From Acidobacteria bacterium RIFCSPLOWO2_12_FULL_66_21 (GTDB lineage: Bacteria; Acidobacteriota; Vicinamibacteria; Vicinamibacterales; 2-12-FULL-66-21): a stretch of DNA of 64,000 nucleotides. Below, piece by piece: positions 1 through 9,819 of the stretch. Position 1 is the first letter of the stretch. Each line of letters begins with the position of its first letter. The position numbers and the translations under genes are program-made. The notes below the pieces were generated by a model, which was not told where the DNA came from, made no database searches, and saw only the letters and a list, made by a program, of their open reading frames with translations. The stretch covers positions 111,636 to 175,635 of the forward strand of contig MELC01000036.1 of assembly GCA_001767455.1 (NCBI GenBank), in the 5' to 3' direction.

Positions 1-1006
1 AGAACCCGCCTCCGGGGTTGACGTCGGTCGCCAGCGCGACCGGCACCGACGCGGTGATGAAATCGCGCGCCGGCGCAAACCGCCCGAGCTTCAGGTAGAA
101 GGCCGCCGCCGGAAGGAGCGTTGCCGCCACGTTCGCGCGCGCCAGGGCGGCAATCCCGTCGGCCGGCACGAAAATCAGGTGATCGGCCGAGCGCGCGCCG
201 AGCGCCGCCGCGACCTGCGACCCGCCGCTCGCGCCAAGCTCGTCGGCGTGGATTCTCGGCTTCAACCCGGCGCGGGCCCCCGCGTTCAGAATCCGCCGCG
301 ACTCCCCGGGAGTGAAGACGCCCGTTTCGCAGAACACGTCGCACCACCGGGCGAGCCCTTCCGCCGCGACCGCCGGGATCATCTCCTCGATCACCAGCCG
401 CACGTACTCGTCGCGGCGCTCGCGGTACTCGAGCGGCACTTCGTGCGCGCCCAGAAAGGTGGGGACGATGTCCAGCGGGTGCTCGCCGGAGAGGCGTCGG
501 ACGGCACGGAGCAGCTTCAGCTCGGACTCCAGGCTCAGGCCGTACCCGCTCTTGATCTCGCAGGTCGTCGTGCCGCAGGCGAGCATCTCGTCGAGCCGCG
601 GGCGCGTGACGGCCACCAGGTCGTCCTCGGAGGCGGCCCGCGTCGCCCGCACCGTCGACACGATGCCGCCGCCGCCGGCCGCGATTTCCGCGTACGTGGC
701 GCCGGCCAGCCGGCGGCGCAGCTCTTCGCGGCGGTCCCCCGCGAAGATCGCGTGCGTGTGGGCATCCACAAAGCCCGGGACGATGGCGTGCGCGGCGGCG
801 TCGATGATCTGTGCGCGAGGCGTGGGGGCGACCTCCGTGTCGAGATCGGACGTTGCGCCCGCGTACACGATGCGCCCCGCGAGTGACGCGAGCGCGCCGC
901 CGGCAATGATCGGCACGGCGCCCTGGTCGGCGCCGCGCCGGGGGGCCGGCCCCGCGCACGTGATCAGCTGGCGGATGTTGCGGAAGATGAGGTCGGCGGC
1001 TTCCAT
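1..1006 (-). CDS. hutI: Imidazolonepropionase, 3' end missing
   Basis: Converts 4-imidazolone-5-propanoate to N-formimino-L-glutamate in histidine degradation. About 335 residues are present and the reading frame runs off the left edge, so the C-terminus is missing. Visible amidohydrolase marks are the metal-binding HTH in VDAHTHAIFAGDR (about residues 80-91), the HADELGASGGS segment near residue 253, and an ATDVNPGGG segment near the edge where the family has its conserved Asp/Asn. ATG at 1006 abuts the stop of the upstream DUF167 gene, indicating translational coupling. No other hut gene is inside the window. Identification is confident from motifs; the missing end cannot be assessed. Confidence 0.93.
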   Translation of the reverse strand, partial: MEAADLIFRNIRQLITCAGPAPRRGADQGAVPIIAGGALASLAGRIVYAGATSDLDTEVAPTPRAQIIDAAAHAIVPGFVDAHTHAIFAGDRREELRRRLAGATYAEIAAGGGGIVSTVRATRAASEDDLVAVTRPRLDEMLACGTTTCEIKSGYGLSLESELKLLRAVRRLSGEHPLDIVPTFLGAHEVPLEYRERRDEYVRLVIEEMIPAVAAEGLARWCDVFCETGVFTPGESRRILNAGARAGLKPRIHADELGASGGSQVAAALGARSADHLIFVPADGIAALARANVAATLLPAAAFYLKLGRFAPARDFITASVPVALATDVNPGGGF

Positions 1007-1291
1007 TCAGCGTCCGGAGACGAGCGCCGCCACTTTCGCCTCGAGCTCGGCGGCGGTGACGCCGGCGATGGAGATGCGTTTGTCGCGGCTGCGTTCGCCC
1101 GCTTCGATTGCCAGGTCGCGGCGCGGGCAGCCGAGGGCCTTCGCGAGCAAATCGATCAGGGCGTCGTTCGCGGCGCCGTCCACGGGCGCGGCGGCGAGCC
1201 GCACGAGCACCGCGTCCCCGCGCATGCCGGCGATGCCGCTGCGGCCGGCCCGGGGGATCACCCGGACCTTAACTTCCGGCCTTGCGCTCAT
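1007..1291 (-). CDS. DUF167 / YggU family protein
   Basis: Small 94-residue protein of the DUF167 (YggU) family, whose biochemical role is unknown. The family core is recognisable: basic beta strands (KVRVIPRAGRSGI), then APVDGAANDALIDLLA, then a C-terminal SRDKRISI segment. Its start overlaps the 3' end of the divIVA-like gene by 23 bp and its stop touches hutI, so it is the third gene of a four-gene transcription unit. The order yggS-divIVA-yggU resembles the cluster flanking cell-division genes in many bacteria, here without yggT or sepF. Confidence 0.85.
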   Translation of the reverse strand: MSARPEVKVRVIPRAGRSGIAGMRGDAVLVRLAAAPVDGAANDALIDLLAKALGCPRRDLAIEAGERSRDKRISIAGVTAAELEAKVAALVSGR

Positions 1292-1910
1292 CGCGCGGCG
1301 CCTGCTCGCCCGTCCGCGGCTGTCCCGGCACGTCGGCCGGGCGCGGCCGGTGGAGCAGCAGCTTGTCGTCAGGCTTGTCCTGGTCGCGGATGAACTCGAG
1401 CGCGTGGTACAGAGCCTGGATGGACGCCTCGACGGATCCCTCGACGCCGCGGCGCCGCAGGCGCAGCTCGGTGATGTCGCGCTCGATCTCCTCGAGACGC
1501 ACCTGCGTCTTCTGCAGCAGCAGGTCGGCGCGGCCCTGCGCCTCGCGGACGATCATCTTCGCCTCGTTCTCGGCGATCTGCTTCATCTCGTCGGCGAGCC
1601 TCTGGGCGGTGAGCAGCGTGTTGCGGAGATTGGCCTCGCGCTCGCGGTGCTCCGTCAGCAGCGCCTCCATCCGTGCGAGGTCCTGGCGCAGGCGGTCGAT
1701 CTCGCGGAGGGCGTGCTCGTAGTCGTCGGCCGCCTCGGTCAGGAACGCCACGACCTCCGTCCGGTCGTAGCCGCGCAGCCCGATCTTGAACCGCTGCTGC
1801 CGCAGGTCGAGCGGCGCGATCCGCATCACCCGTTCGGCCGGGGCGGAGCCCGAGCCGGCGGCCGACGTGCTCGACGGGGTCTGCGGTGGTCCGGATTGAC
1901 GATCGAACAT
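1269..1910 (-). CDS. DivIVA domain-containing protein
   Basis: 213-residue coiled-coil protein with an N-terminal DivIVA membrane/pole-targeting motif (FKIGLRGYDRTEVVAFL, about residues 40-56), followed by a long heptad-rich helix to about residue 165 and a polar, Pro-rich tail. Family members mark curved membranes and help place septum and growth machinery; which role applies here is inference. The ATG at 1910 was chosen because it overlaps the yggS stop (TGATG) and precedes the motif. A longer in-frame extension up to 2387 only reads through yggS in the wrong frame. Confidence 0.85.
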   Translation of the reverse strand: MFDRQSGPPQTPSSTSAAGSGSAPAERVMRIAPLDLRQQRFKIGLRGYDRTEVVAFLTEAADDYEHALREIDRLRQDLARMEALLTEHREREANLRNTLLTAQRLADEMKQIAENEAKMIVREAQGRADLLLQKTQVRLEEIERDITELRLRRRGVEGSVEASIQALYHALEFIRDQDKPDDKLLLHRPRPADVPGQPRTGEQAPRDERKAGS

Positions 1911-2626
1911 CAGGTCCTCACTGTTCTCTTGCCGAAGATCGCGGTGCCGACGCGTACTATCGTGGCGCCTTCCTCGATGGCGGCCTCGAAGTCGTGGCTC
2001 ATGCCCATGGACAGGTGCCGCAGCGCGGCGGCCGGCACGCCGTCGGCGAGCCACCGATCGCGCAGCTCGCGAAGGCGCACGAACCAGGGGCGCGTCTGCT
2101 CCTGGTCCTCGTTCCACGGCGGAATGAGCATCAACCCCGTCACCCTGGCCGCGCGCGCGTCGAGCGCGCGATCCAGCAGCCGGCGCGCGCCGGAGACGTC
2201 GGCGCCGAATTTCGTGGCTTCGCCGGCCAAGTCCACCTGGACGAGCACCTCGGGCGACGTCCCCTGCTCGACGGCGGCCGCGTCGACGCGCTGCAGCAGA
2301 TCGATCGAGTCCATCGACTGGATGCAGGCGAACGCGCCGGCCGCTTTCTTCGCCTTGTTCGACTGCAGGTGGCCGATGAGATGCCACCTTATCTCCATGT
2401 CGGCTGTTTCCTGGATCTTCTGCAGGGCCTCCTGGACCTTGTTCTCGCCGAAGTCGCGGTGGCCGGCGGCCCAGACCGCCCGGACGGCGTCGGCCCCGAA
2501 CGTCTTCGACACGGCGATCAGCCGCACGCCGGCAGGATCCCGGCCGGCGTGGCGGGCGGCCGCGTCGATCCGGGACCTGACAGACTGGAGGTTGCTGGCA
2601 AGGCCAGGCTCGGGGGACGAAGGCAT
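1910..2626 (-). CDS. yggS: YggS/PROSC-type PLP homeostasis protein
   Basis: 238-residue single-domain PLP-binding protein of the YggS/PLPBP (fold-type III alanine-racemase-like) family, which buffers cellular pyridoxal phosphate. The PLP lysine is in LIAVSKT (about residue 41), followed by FGENKVQEA, WHLIGHLQSNK and the C-terminal LSMGMSHDF and IVRVGTAIFG phosphate-binding elements. Length is normal for the family. It heads a tight operon with divIVA, DUF167 and hutI. The gap to the preceding TPR gene is 15 bp, so it may belong to the same transcript. Confidence 0.95.
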   Translation of the reverse strand: MPSSPEPGLASNLQSVRSRIDAAARHAGRDPAGVRLIAVSKTFGADAVRAVWAAGHRDFGENKVQEALQKIQETADMEIRWHLIGHLQSNKAKKAAGAFACIQSMDSIDLLQRVDAAAVEQGTSPEVLVQVDLAGEATKFGADVSGARRLLDRALDARAARVTGLMLIPPWNEDQEQTRPWFVRLRELRDRWLADGVPAAALRHLSMGMSHDFEAAIEEGATIVRVGTAIFGKRTVRT

Positions 2627-2641
2627 GGAACGCCAGCGGGG

Positions 2642-3640
2642 CTACTTGATGTAGGACTTCAACGCCTCGTAGTTCGCCTGCGCTTCCTTCGCGTTCGGTC
2701 CCGTCGGCGCCACCTTCGTATAGGTCTGGAACTCGCCGGCGGCCTCGGCGAGCTTTCCGAGGTTCAGGTACACCTTGCCGAGCATGAAGTGCCCTTCGGC
2801 GTGGTCCGGCTTCGCCTTGACGGCATTGCTGAAATGCTCGAGGGCTCCCTGGAAGTCGTTCGCGTTCCAGGCAATGACGCCCTGGTTGTACAGCGCGTCC
2901 GGGTTGCCGACGCCGCCGGTCGCGGCGGCCGCGCGCTTGCTCGCCTCGGCGCTCATCTCCTGCGCTTCCTTGAATTTCTTCTGCTGGTTGTAGATCGTCG
3001 CCAGCCCGTTGTACGCGTCAGGCGCGTCCGGCTTGATTTCGAGCGCCTTCCTGTAGGCCTCCTCGGCCTTGTCGTACTCCTTCTTCTGCGTGTACACCGC
3101 GCCGATGTTCAGGTAGCACTCCATGCAGTTCGGCACGTCCGCCATCACCTCGGTGAACTTGGCGATCGCCTCGTCGTACTTGCCCTCGTTGGACATCGTG
3201 GCGGCTTCGGCGAATTTCGCCTTGATCCCTTCGACGCGCGCGGCCTCCTTCGCGGCCTCTTCCTTCGACATCGCGCCGGCGGCGCCGCCAGGCTTCAGCA
3301 CGAAGTTGACGACCAGCGGATCGCCGAGCGCGACGCGGACCCTGAAGGACTGTGACAGGCCGCCCTTTTCCGCCGTCACCGTGTAATCCCCAGGCGCGAC
3401 GCCGACCTGCATGTAATCGCCGCCCTTGCGGCTCTTCGTCTCCAGCTTCAGATTCCTGTCGCCGGACATCAGAATCGTAATGTTCGCGCCGTCGACGGGC
3501 TTGTTCTGCGCGTCGACGACCCTGCCTTTGAGCGCGCCCGTCGTCGCCCCCTGGGCGTGCGCGGGCACCGCCCAGACGGTCAGAGCGAGCACGATCGCGC
3601 AGATCGCAAGCGATCGGCGCCCTATGCCTGTCGGCACCAT
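2642..3640 (-). CDS. Secreted TPR protein with carboxypeptidase-regulatory-like domain
   Basis: 332 residues. A signal peptide (residues 1-29, ending AVPAHAQG) is followed by a carboxypeptidase regulatory-like beta-sandwich (about 33-115, GALKGRVVDAQNKPVDGANI) and tetratricopeptide repeats from about 145 to the end, e.g. ALEIKPDAPDAYNGLATIY. This architecture is frequent in acidobacterial secreted proteins; the specific role is unknown. ATG at 3640 has a GGAGG ribosome binding site seven bases upstream. An 8-bp inverted repeat and the 10-bp tandem array lie in its 5' region. Confidence 0.85.
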   Translation of the reverse strand: MVPTGIGRRSLAICAIVLALTVWAVPAHAQGATTGALKGRVVDAQNKPVDGANITILMSGDRNLKLETKSRKGGDYMQVGVAPGDYTVTAEKGGLSQSFRVRVALGDPLVVNFVLKPGGAAGAMSKEEAAKEAARVEGIKAKFAEAATMSNEGKYDEAIAKFTEVMADVPNCMECYLNIGAVYTQKKEYDKAEEAYRKALEIKPDAPDAYNGLATIYNQQKKFKEAQEMSAEASKRAAAATGGVGNPDALYNQGVIAWNANDFQGALEHFSNAVKAKPDHAEGHFMLGKVYLNLGKLAEAAGEFQTYTKVAPTGPNAKEAQANYEALKSYIK

Positions 3641-3671
3641 AGGAACCTCCGTGTGCTATCGCAAAAAAAAC

Positions 3672-3711
3672 GGTGTAAAACCGCGTGAATACGCTGGATA
3701 CAGTTTACACC
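3672..3711. promoter_or_regulatory. Inverted repeat GGTGTAAA-N24-TTTACACC upstream of TPR gene
   Basis: Two perfect 8-bp arms (3672-3679 and 3704-3711) separated by 24 bp, 32-71 bp upstream of the TPR gene start. The arms are AT-richer than their surroundings. Arm centres are about 32 bp apart, close to three helical turns, which suits a dimeric or looping DNA-binding protein. No regulator is identified. Confidence 0.35.
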
Positions 3712-3718
3712 CTACAAG

Positions 3719-3835
3719 GGTGCTGAAGGGTGCTGAAGGGTGCTGAAGGGTGCTGAAGGGTGCTGAAGGGTGCTGAAGGGTGCTGAAGGGTGCTGAAGGG
3801 TGCTGGAGGGTGCCGAGGGGTGCACCCTCAGCACC
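3719..3835. repeat. 10-bp tandem repeat, GGTGCTGAAG x8 plus degenerate units
   Basis: Eight perfect tandem copies of GGTGCTGAAG (3719-3798) are followed by two degenerate copies (to 3818) and a short dyad GGTGC-N7-GCACC. The array fills the space between the dam stop and the TPR 5' region; the last codons of dam lie in its edge. The same unit forms a second array at 34131-34250. The 10-bp period equals about one DNA helical turn. Confidence 0.95.
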
Positions 3836-4754
3836 TTTGTATGTTCGTGATCAGGTACTCGTGAACGGCCCCGCGGGCAGAGGCGCGCGAGTTGATCGCC
3901 CGGCGCGCCTCGACGGTGGTGACAGTGAAGCCGGCGCCGCGCACCTCATCACTATCCGCGTAAAGCGCCTGGATGTCGGGCGCAACGGAATTGCTGAGCA
4001 GCACGGACACGCCGCGGCGGGCCAGTGCCAGCACCGTCCGCTGTAGCGCGGACTGCTCGGACGATCCAAACGGCGCGGCCGTGTACGACGTGAAATACGC
4101 GGTGGGACTGACGGGAGCGTACGGCGGATCGAGATAGACGAAATCGCCGGCCGAGGCGCCCGACAGCGCCTCTTCGAAGCGCTCCACCCGCAGCGTGACG
4201 CCGGGCCGTGCGAGCGCCTCGGAAAGCCGCCGGAGGTTCTGCGCGTTGCAGATGCGGATCGACCCGTGCCGGCCGGCGGGCACGTTGAACTCACCGCGCG
4301 AGTTGAGCCGGAACAGGCCGTTGTAGCCCGTGCGGTTCAGGTAGATCAGCATCGCCGCGAGATCCGGCGTGTAGCGGTCGGCCGGATGCGGCGCCGCGTG
4401 CACTTCTCGCCGCAGCGGATTGAAGCGGCGATCACGAATCCCGTAGAAGTGGGCCGCCCCTCCCGCCCGGTGTCCCTCCTCGAGCCGCTGCAGCGCCGCG
4501 ATCACCTCCTCGACCGAGTCGCGCACGACGCGATAGCAGCCAATCACGTCGGCGTTGACGTCGGACAGGTGGACGCCGTGTCCGTCGACACGCCCCGCGG
4601 CGTGCAGATCGAGGAAGACCGCGCCGCTGCCCAGAAACGGCTCGAAGAAGCGATCGAACGCGCGGGGATAGTACGGCCGCAGCACGGGCAGGAGTTGACG
4701 CTTCCCTCCCGCCCATTTGAGGATCGGCCGAGCGGCTGCCGGCATCCTCAGCAT
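3828..4754 (-). CDS. dam: Dam-family (D12 class) DNA adenine methyltransferase
   Basis: 308 residues. N6-adenine methyltransferase of the D12/Dam class: KWAGGKRQLL (about 13-22) and FEPFLGSGAVFL (SAM binding, about 37-48), YNGLFRLNSRGEFNVPAG (about 149-166, target recognition side) and catalytic YLDPPY (about 210). Length is slightly above E. coli Dam; GATC specificity is likely but not proven. The start overlaps the dinG stop by 7 bp, so it is probably cotranscribed with dinG; a second ATG at 4745 is possible. The last residues (QRC) are encoded by the edge of the 10-bp array. No restriction partner is adjacent, which suggests an orphan methylase. Confidence 0.88.
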   Translation of the reverse strand: MLRMPAAARPILKWAGGKRQLLPVLRPYYPRAFDRFFEPFLGSGAVFLDLHAAGRVDGHGVHLSDVNADVIGCYRVVRDSVEEVIAALQRLEEGHRAGGAAHFYGIRDRRFNPLRREVHAAPHPADRYTPDLAAMLIYLNRTGYNGLFRLNSRGEFNVPAGRHGSIRICNAQNLRRLSEALARPGVTLRVERFEEALSGASAGDFVYLDPPYAPVSPTAYFTSYTAAPFGSSEQSALQRTVLALARRGVSVLLSNSVAPDIQALYADSDEVRGAGFTVTTVEARRAINSRASARGAVHEYLITNIQRC

Positions 4755-6708
4755 TCCATGAAGCGCTCGATGTCCTCGAGCTGGCTCGTCACCGGGGACG
4801 GCGGAAGCGAGGCGAGAAAGCGCTGGCCGTACGTCATGGTGCGCAGCCGAGGATCCAGCACCGCCAGCACGCCACGATCCTGCCGGTGGCGCAGCAGCCG
4901 TCCGAGCCCCTGTTGCAGCGACAGGATCGCCAGTGGAATCTGGTACTCGCCGAACGCCGACCCGCCGGCGGCGTTGATGGCTTCGATCCGCGCAGCCGTA
5001 ATCGGATCGCCGGGCGAGGCAAACGGCAGCTTGTCGATGATGACGCAGCTCAACGCCTCGCCGACGACGTCGACGCCCTGCCAGAAGCTCGACGTCGCGA
5101 GGAGGACCGCGTTGGGCGTCGCCTTGAAATCCCGCAGCAGCGCCGAACGCGGCGCCGAGCCCTGGACGAGAATCGGGTACTCAATCTCCACCGACGCGAT
5201 CGCCTGGACCTCGCGCAGGTTCGAGTAGCTGGTGAACAGCACGAACGCGCGCCCGCGCGTGCGCTTGACGATCTCGATCACCTCGCGCGCCGCCGCCGCG
5301 GCGAACTCCCGCGAGCGGGGATCCGGCATGCCGGCCGGCAGGTAGAGGATCGACTGCCGCGCGTGATCGAATTCCGACGGCAGCCGCACCTCCTGCGCCC
5401 GGCCGATGCCGAGCCGGCCGCGGACGTAGTCGAACGAGCCCTCGACGGCAAGCGTCGCCGAGGTCAGGACCGTCGCGCGCATCGGGTCGAGCAGCAGCTC
5501 GCGGACGATGTTCGAGACGTCGATGGGCGACGCGCGCAGGAACACGCCCCTGCCGCGGATATCCAGGTAATAGACGTAGCCTTCGTCGTCTGCGCGCAGC
5601 AGGAACACGAGGTCGCCGCGCAGCTCCGCGGAGCGGCGCCCCAGCGCGATGACGTCTTCGGGAATGCCCTTCGCGAGCGCGAAGTCGGCCTCGAGCGCCG
5701 TCAGCGCATCGACGAGCGCCAGGCCGTCATCGGCCACCTTCGACATCTGCGCGCGGCGGACGCGCACGCGGCTGTCGGCGGCGGGCGCCGCCATGTCGAG
5801 GCGCACCGCCTGGAGCGCGTAGAAGAACGCGCGCGCGGCCTCGCGAACCCGCTCTACGTCTCGCGCGACGTCCGAGGCGCTCGCCTCGTCTGGTACGAGC
5901 CGCGCGCCGAGCGCGCGGTCCACGTCGCTGGCGAGGTCCTCGGCACGGTACGTGCTGACCGCGATGCCGAAGTACTGTGTGGCGACGTCCTCGAGCTGGT
6001 GCGCCTCGTCGACGATGGCGTAGCTGCACGGCGGGATGACCTCACCGAAGTCGCTCTGCCGCACGGCGGCATCGGCGCAGAGCAGGTGATGATTCACGAT
6101 CACGAGGTCCGACTCCGCCGCGCGCTGGCGCATGCGCGTGACGAAGCAGTCCTGGAATTGCGGGCAGTCGGCCCCGATGCAGTTCTCGGTCGTGGCCGCG
6201 ATCTCTCCCCAGAACGGGAGGTCCTCCGGCAGGTCCTCGATCTCCGCGCGATCGCCGGTCGTCGTCTCGCGGCGCCACTCGTCGATGAGCCGGATGTACA
6301 TGTCCTGGTCGGCGGTGCGCCCGAGCGAGAGGCCGGGCAGCGTGGCCCCCTCGCGCAGCGCGTCGAACCGGTGCAGGCACAGATAGTTCCCGCGTCCCTT
6401 CATGTAGGTCGCGGTGAACGGCACGCCCAGCGAGTCGCGCAGGATCGGCAGGTCCTTGAAGTAGATCTGTTCCTGGAGGTTCTTGGTGCCGGTGGAAATC
6501 AGCACGCGCTGGCGGCTGAGAATCGCGGGGACCAGGTAGGCGAGCGTCTTGCCGGTGCCGGTCCCGGCTTCCGCGAGGAGGACCCCGCCGTCGACGAAGG
6601 CGGCCGCGACCGCGTCGGCCATCTCGATCTGGCCGGGGCGCGCCTCGAAGCCGTCGAGCGCCCGCGCGATCGGGCCGCCGGGCGCGAAGACCGCCGCGAC
6701 GGCGGCGC

Positions 6709-7986
<1,278 letters not shown>

Positions 7987-8002
7987 GATGACTCTTTCCC
8001 AG

Positions 8003-8097
8003 GCAGCCCTGAAGGGCTGCGCAACAAGGCCGCTAGTACGAATATGCGCAACAAACCCGCCAGTACGAATAATCGTTGCGCAGGGCTTTAGCCCTGC
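8003..8097. repeat. Palindromes GCAGCCCT-GA-AGGGCTGC and GCAGGGCT-TT-AGCCCTGC flanking a 27-bp tandem pair
   Basis: Two 18-bp palindromes (8003-8020 and 8080-8097) bracket a 27-bp unit present twice (8018-8044 and 8045-8071, differing at three bases). The same palindrome core recurs at 46831-46848 and twice or more at 63914-64000, so it is a dispersed family. It fills the glyA-rpiB gap and could act as a REP-like element or a terminator-like hairpin. There is no transposase nearby. Confidence 0.9.
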
Positions 8098-8107
8098 CTC
8101 TCTGGCT

Positions 8108-8560
8108 TCAGCCCTGCCGCTCCTTTCGCTCGATCTCCATGATCTGATCGACGCGCTTCTGATGACGGCCGCCCTCGAACGGCGTCTTCAACCAGAGGGC
8201 CACGATCTCGTCGGCGAGGCCGGTGGCGACGAGGCGGCCACCCATGGAGAGGACGTTGGCGTCGTTGTGCTCGCGCGACATGCGAGCGGTATACAGATCG
8301 TTGCACAACGCGGCGCGGATGCCGCTGACCTTGTTGGCGGCCATCTGCTCGCCCTGGCCGCTGCCGCCGATCACGATGCCGCGATCCGCGCGCCCGCCCG
8401 CGACCAGCCGCGCGACGTCCGCGCAGATCGGCGGATAGTCGACCGATTGCTCGCTGTCGGTGCCGCGATCGTCCACGTCATGGCCGAGACGCTGGAGCGT
8501 GGCCACGAGATGCTGCTTGAGCGCGAACCCCGCGTGGTCGGCGCCGATCGCGATGCGCAT
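8108..8560 (-). CDS. rpiB: Ribose 5-phosphate isomerase B
   Basis: 150-residue RpiB/LacAB-family isomerase interconverting ribose 5-phosphate and ribulose 5-phosphate in the pentose phosphate pathway. Motifs: N-terminal [11 protein letters not shown], the SVDYPPIC loop, the anion-hole [13 protein letters not shown] with Ser in place of the Cys found in E. coli RpiB, and [20 protein letters not shown] on the minus strand lies 7 bp before the ATG, predicting a leaderless transcript. The last codons (QG) lie in a GCCCTGCC fragment of the dispersed palindrome. Confidence 0.96.
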   Translation of the reverse strand: MRIAIGADHAGFALKQHLVATLQRLGHDVDDRGTDSEQSVDYPPICADVARLVAGGRADRGIVIGGSGQGEQMAANKVSGIRAALCNDLYTARMSREHNDANVLSMGGRLVATGLADEIVALWLKTPFEGGRHQKRVDQIMEIERKERQG

Positions 8561-8567
8561 GTGTGGG

Positions 8568-8575
8568 ATTATAGC
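8568..8575. promoter_or_regulatory. Overlapping divergent -10 boxes for rpiB and rlmI
   Basis: Minus-strand TATAAT (8568-8573) is 7 bp from the rpiB ATG; plus-strand TATAGC (8570-8575) is 8 bp from the rlmI ATG. The genes start only 23 bp apart. If both boxes are used, both mRNAs are leaderless or nearly so, and polymerase cannot occupy both at once. The -35 regions would lie inside the opposing coding sequences and are weak. Confidence 0.6.
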
Positions 8576-8583
8576 TGACGACC

Positions 8584-9744
8584 ATGTCGACCGTTGTCAT
8601 CACCTCGCGCGGAGAAGAGCGGATTCGGAACGGCCATCCCTGGGTGTACCGGTCCGATGTGGCCGAGGCACAGGCGGAGGGGGGCGCGACCGTGCGTCTC
8701 GTCGGCAGCCGCGGCCGCACGATCGGTCACGCGCTGTACAGCGACAAGTCGGAAATTGCGATCCGGCTGCTGACGCATGGGAACGAGGTCGCAGATCCTG
8801 CAATGTGGCGAACACGGCTGCAGCAGGCGATCGCCTTTCGCAACGACCTTTCCATCGACGCGACCGCGTATCGGCTGGTGCACGGCGAGGCGGACCGCTT
8901 GCCCTCGCTCGTCGTGGATCGGTATGGTGACTACCTCGTCGTTCAGGCGCTCTCGCAAGGTGTGGATCGCCTCCTGCCGGACCTGACGCGGATCCTGGTG
9001 GAGCTCGCGCGGCCGGCGGGCATCCTGGCGCGCAACGATCCGCGCGTGCGGCTGCTCGAAGGGCTCGAGCAGCGTGTCGACCTCCTGCACGGCGCCGTCC
9101 CGGAGGCGATCGAGGTGCGCGAAGGGGCCGTGCGCTACCAGGTGGATCCGTATCACGGGCAGAAGACCGGACTGTTCCTGGATCAGCGGGAGAACCGGGT
9201 CGCCGCGGCCGAGTACGCGCACGGCCGGCTGCTCGATGCCTTCAGCTACAACGGCGGGTTCGCGCTCGCGCTGGCGCCGAAGTGCGACGAGGTCCTCGCG
9301 GTCGATATCTCCGAAGAGGCGGTGGCGCGCATCCGGGCGAACGCCGAGCGCAACGGCCTGCGCAACGTGGAGGCGCGCGCGATGAACGTGTTCGACGAGC
9401 TGCGCGAGCTGGAGCGGCGCGGCGAGCGTTTCGACACGATCGTGCTGGACCCGCCGGCCTTCGCGAAGAACCGCGCGTCGGTGACGAAGGCGCTCTCCGG
9501 CTACAAGGAGATCAACCTGCGGGCGCTGAAGCTGCTCTCGCCGGGCGGGTTCCTGGTGACGTGCAGCTGCTCGTACAACGTCAGCGAAGCCGCGTTTGCC
9601 GACGTCCTCGCGGCAGCCGCCGTCGATGCCCGCGCCGATGTGGCCGTTGTCGAGAAGCGCATGCAGGGACGCGATCATCCCGTGCTGATGACGGTCCCCG
9701 AGACGTTCTACTTGAAGTGCTTCATCCTGCGGAAGATCGCATAG
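8584..9744 (+). CDS. rlmI: Class I rRNA methyltransferase, RlmI-like (23S rRNA m5C)
   Basis: 386 residues. An N-terminal PUA domain (about 1-85, containing GHPWVYRSDV) is followed by a central EEHEE-like region and a Rossmann methyltransferase: RLLDAFSYNGGFALALA (SAM), LDPPAFAKN (catalytic motif IV, about 295-303) and TCSCSYNVSE with the catalytic Cys of m5C enzymes. By family it methylates C1962 of 23S rRNA; target specificity here is inference. It is divergent from rpiB and convergent with the orphan permease. Confidence 0.92.
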   Translation: MSTVVITSRGEERIRNGHPWVYRSDVAEAQAEGGATVRLVGSRGRTIGHALYSDKSEIAIRLLTHGNEVADPAMWRTRLQQAIAFRNDLSIDATAYRLVHGEADRLPSLVVDRYGDYLVVQALSQGVDRLLPDLTRILVELARPAGILARNDPRVRLLEGLEQRVDLLHGAVPEAIEVREGAVRYQVDPYHGQKTGLFLDQRENRVAAAEYAHGRLLDAFSYNGGFALALAPKCDEVLAVDISEEAVARIRANAERNGLRNVEARAMNVFDELRELERRGERFDTIVLDPPAFAKNRASVTKALSGYKEINLRALKLLSPGGFLVTCSCSYNVSEAAFADVLAAAAVDARADVAVVEKRMQGRDHPVLMTVPETFYLKCFILRKIA

Positions 9745-9757
9745 GAGACTTCGCTGC

Positions 9758-9817
9758 CGTTGCTCGTTGCTCGTGCTCGTGGCTCGTTACGAGCCACGAG
9801 CCCCGAGCGCCGAGCGC
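9758..9817. repeat. Heptamer-word inverted repeat between rlmI and permease (GTTGCTC / CACGAGC)
   Basis: The left arm repeats GTTGCTC-like 6-7 bp units and the right arm repeats CGAGCCA-like units in inverse orientation, with a perfect central dyad GTGGCTCG-TTA-CGAGCCAC. It sits exactly in the convergent gap between two stop codons, so it can fold into a long hairpin in either transcript and may act as a bidirectional terminator. The same words occur at 15209-15304 and 16182-16219. Confidence 0.85.
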
Positions 9818-9819
9818 CG

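Noticed and set aside
312-2654. 780-codon plus-strand open frame across hutI, DUF167, divIVA and yggS
   Set aside because: It is Ser/Arg/Ala-rich shadow sequence; four recognisable genes lie on the minus strand.
3719-3835. CRISPR array
   Set aside because: Units are 10 bp and directly adjacent with no spacers, and no cas gene is present.
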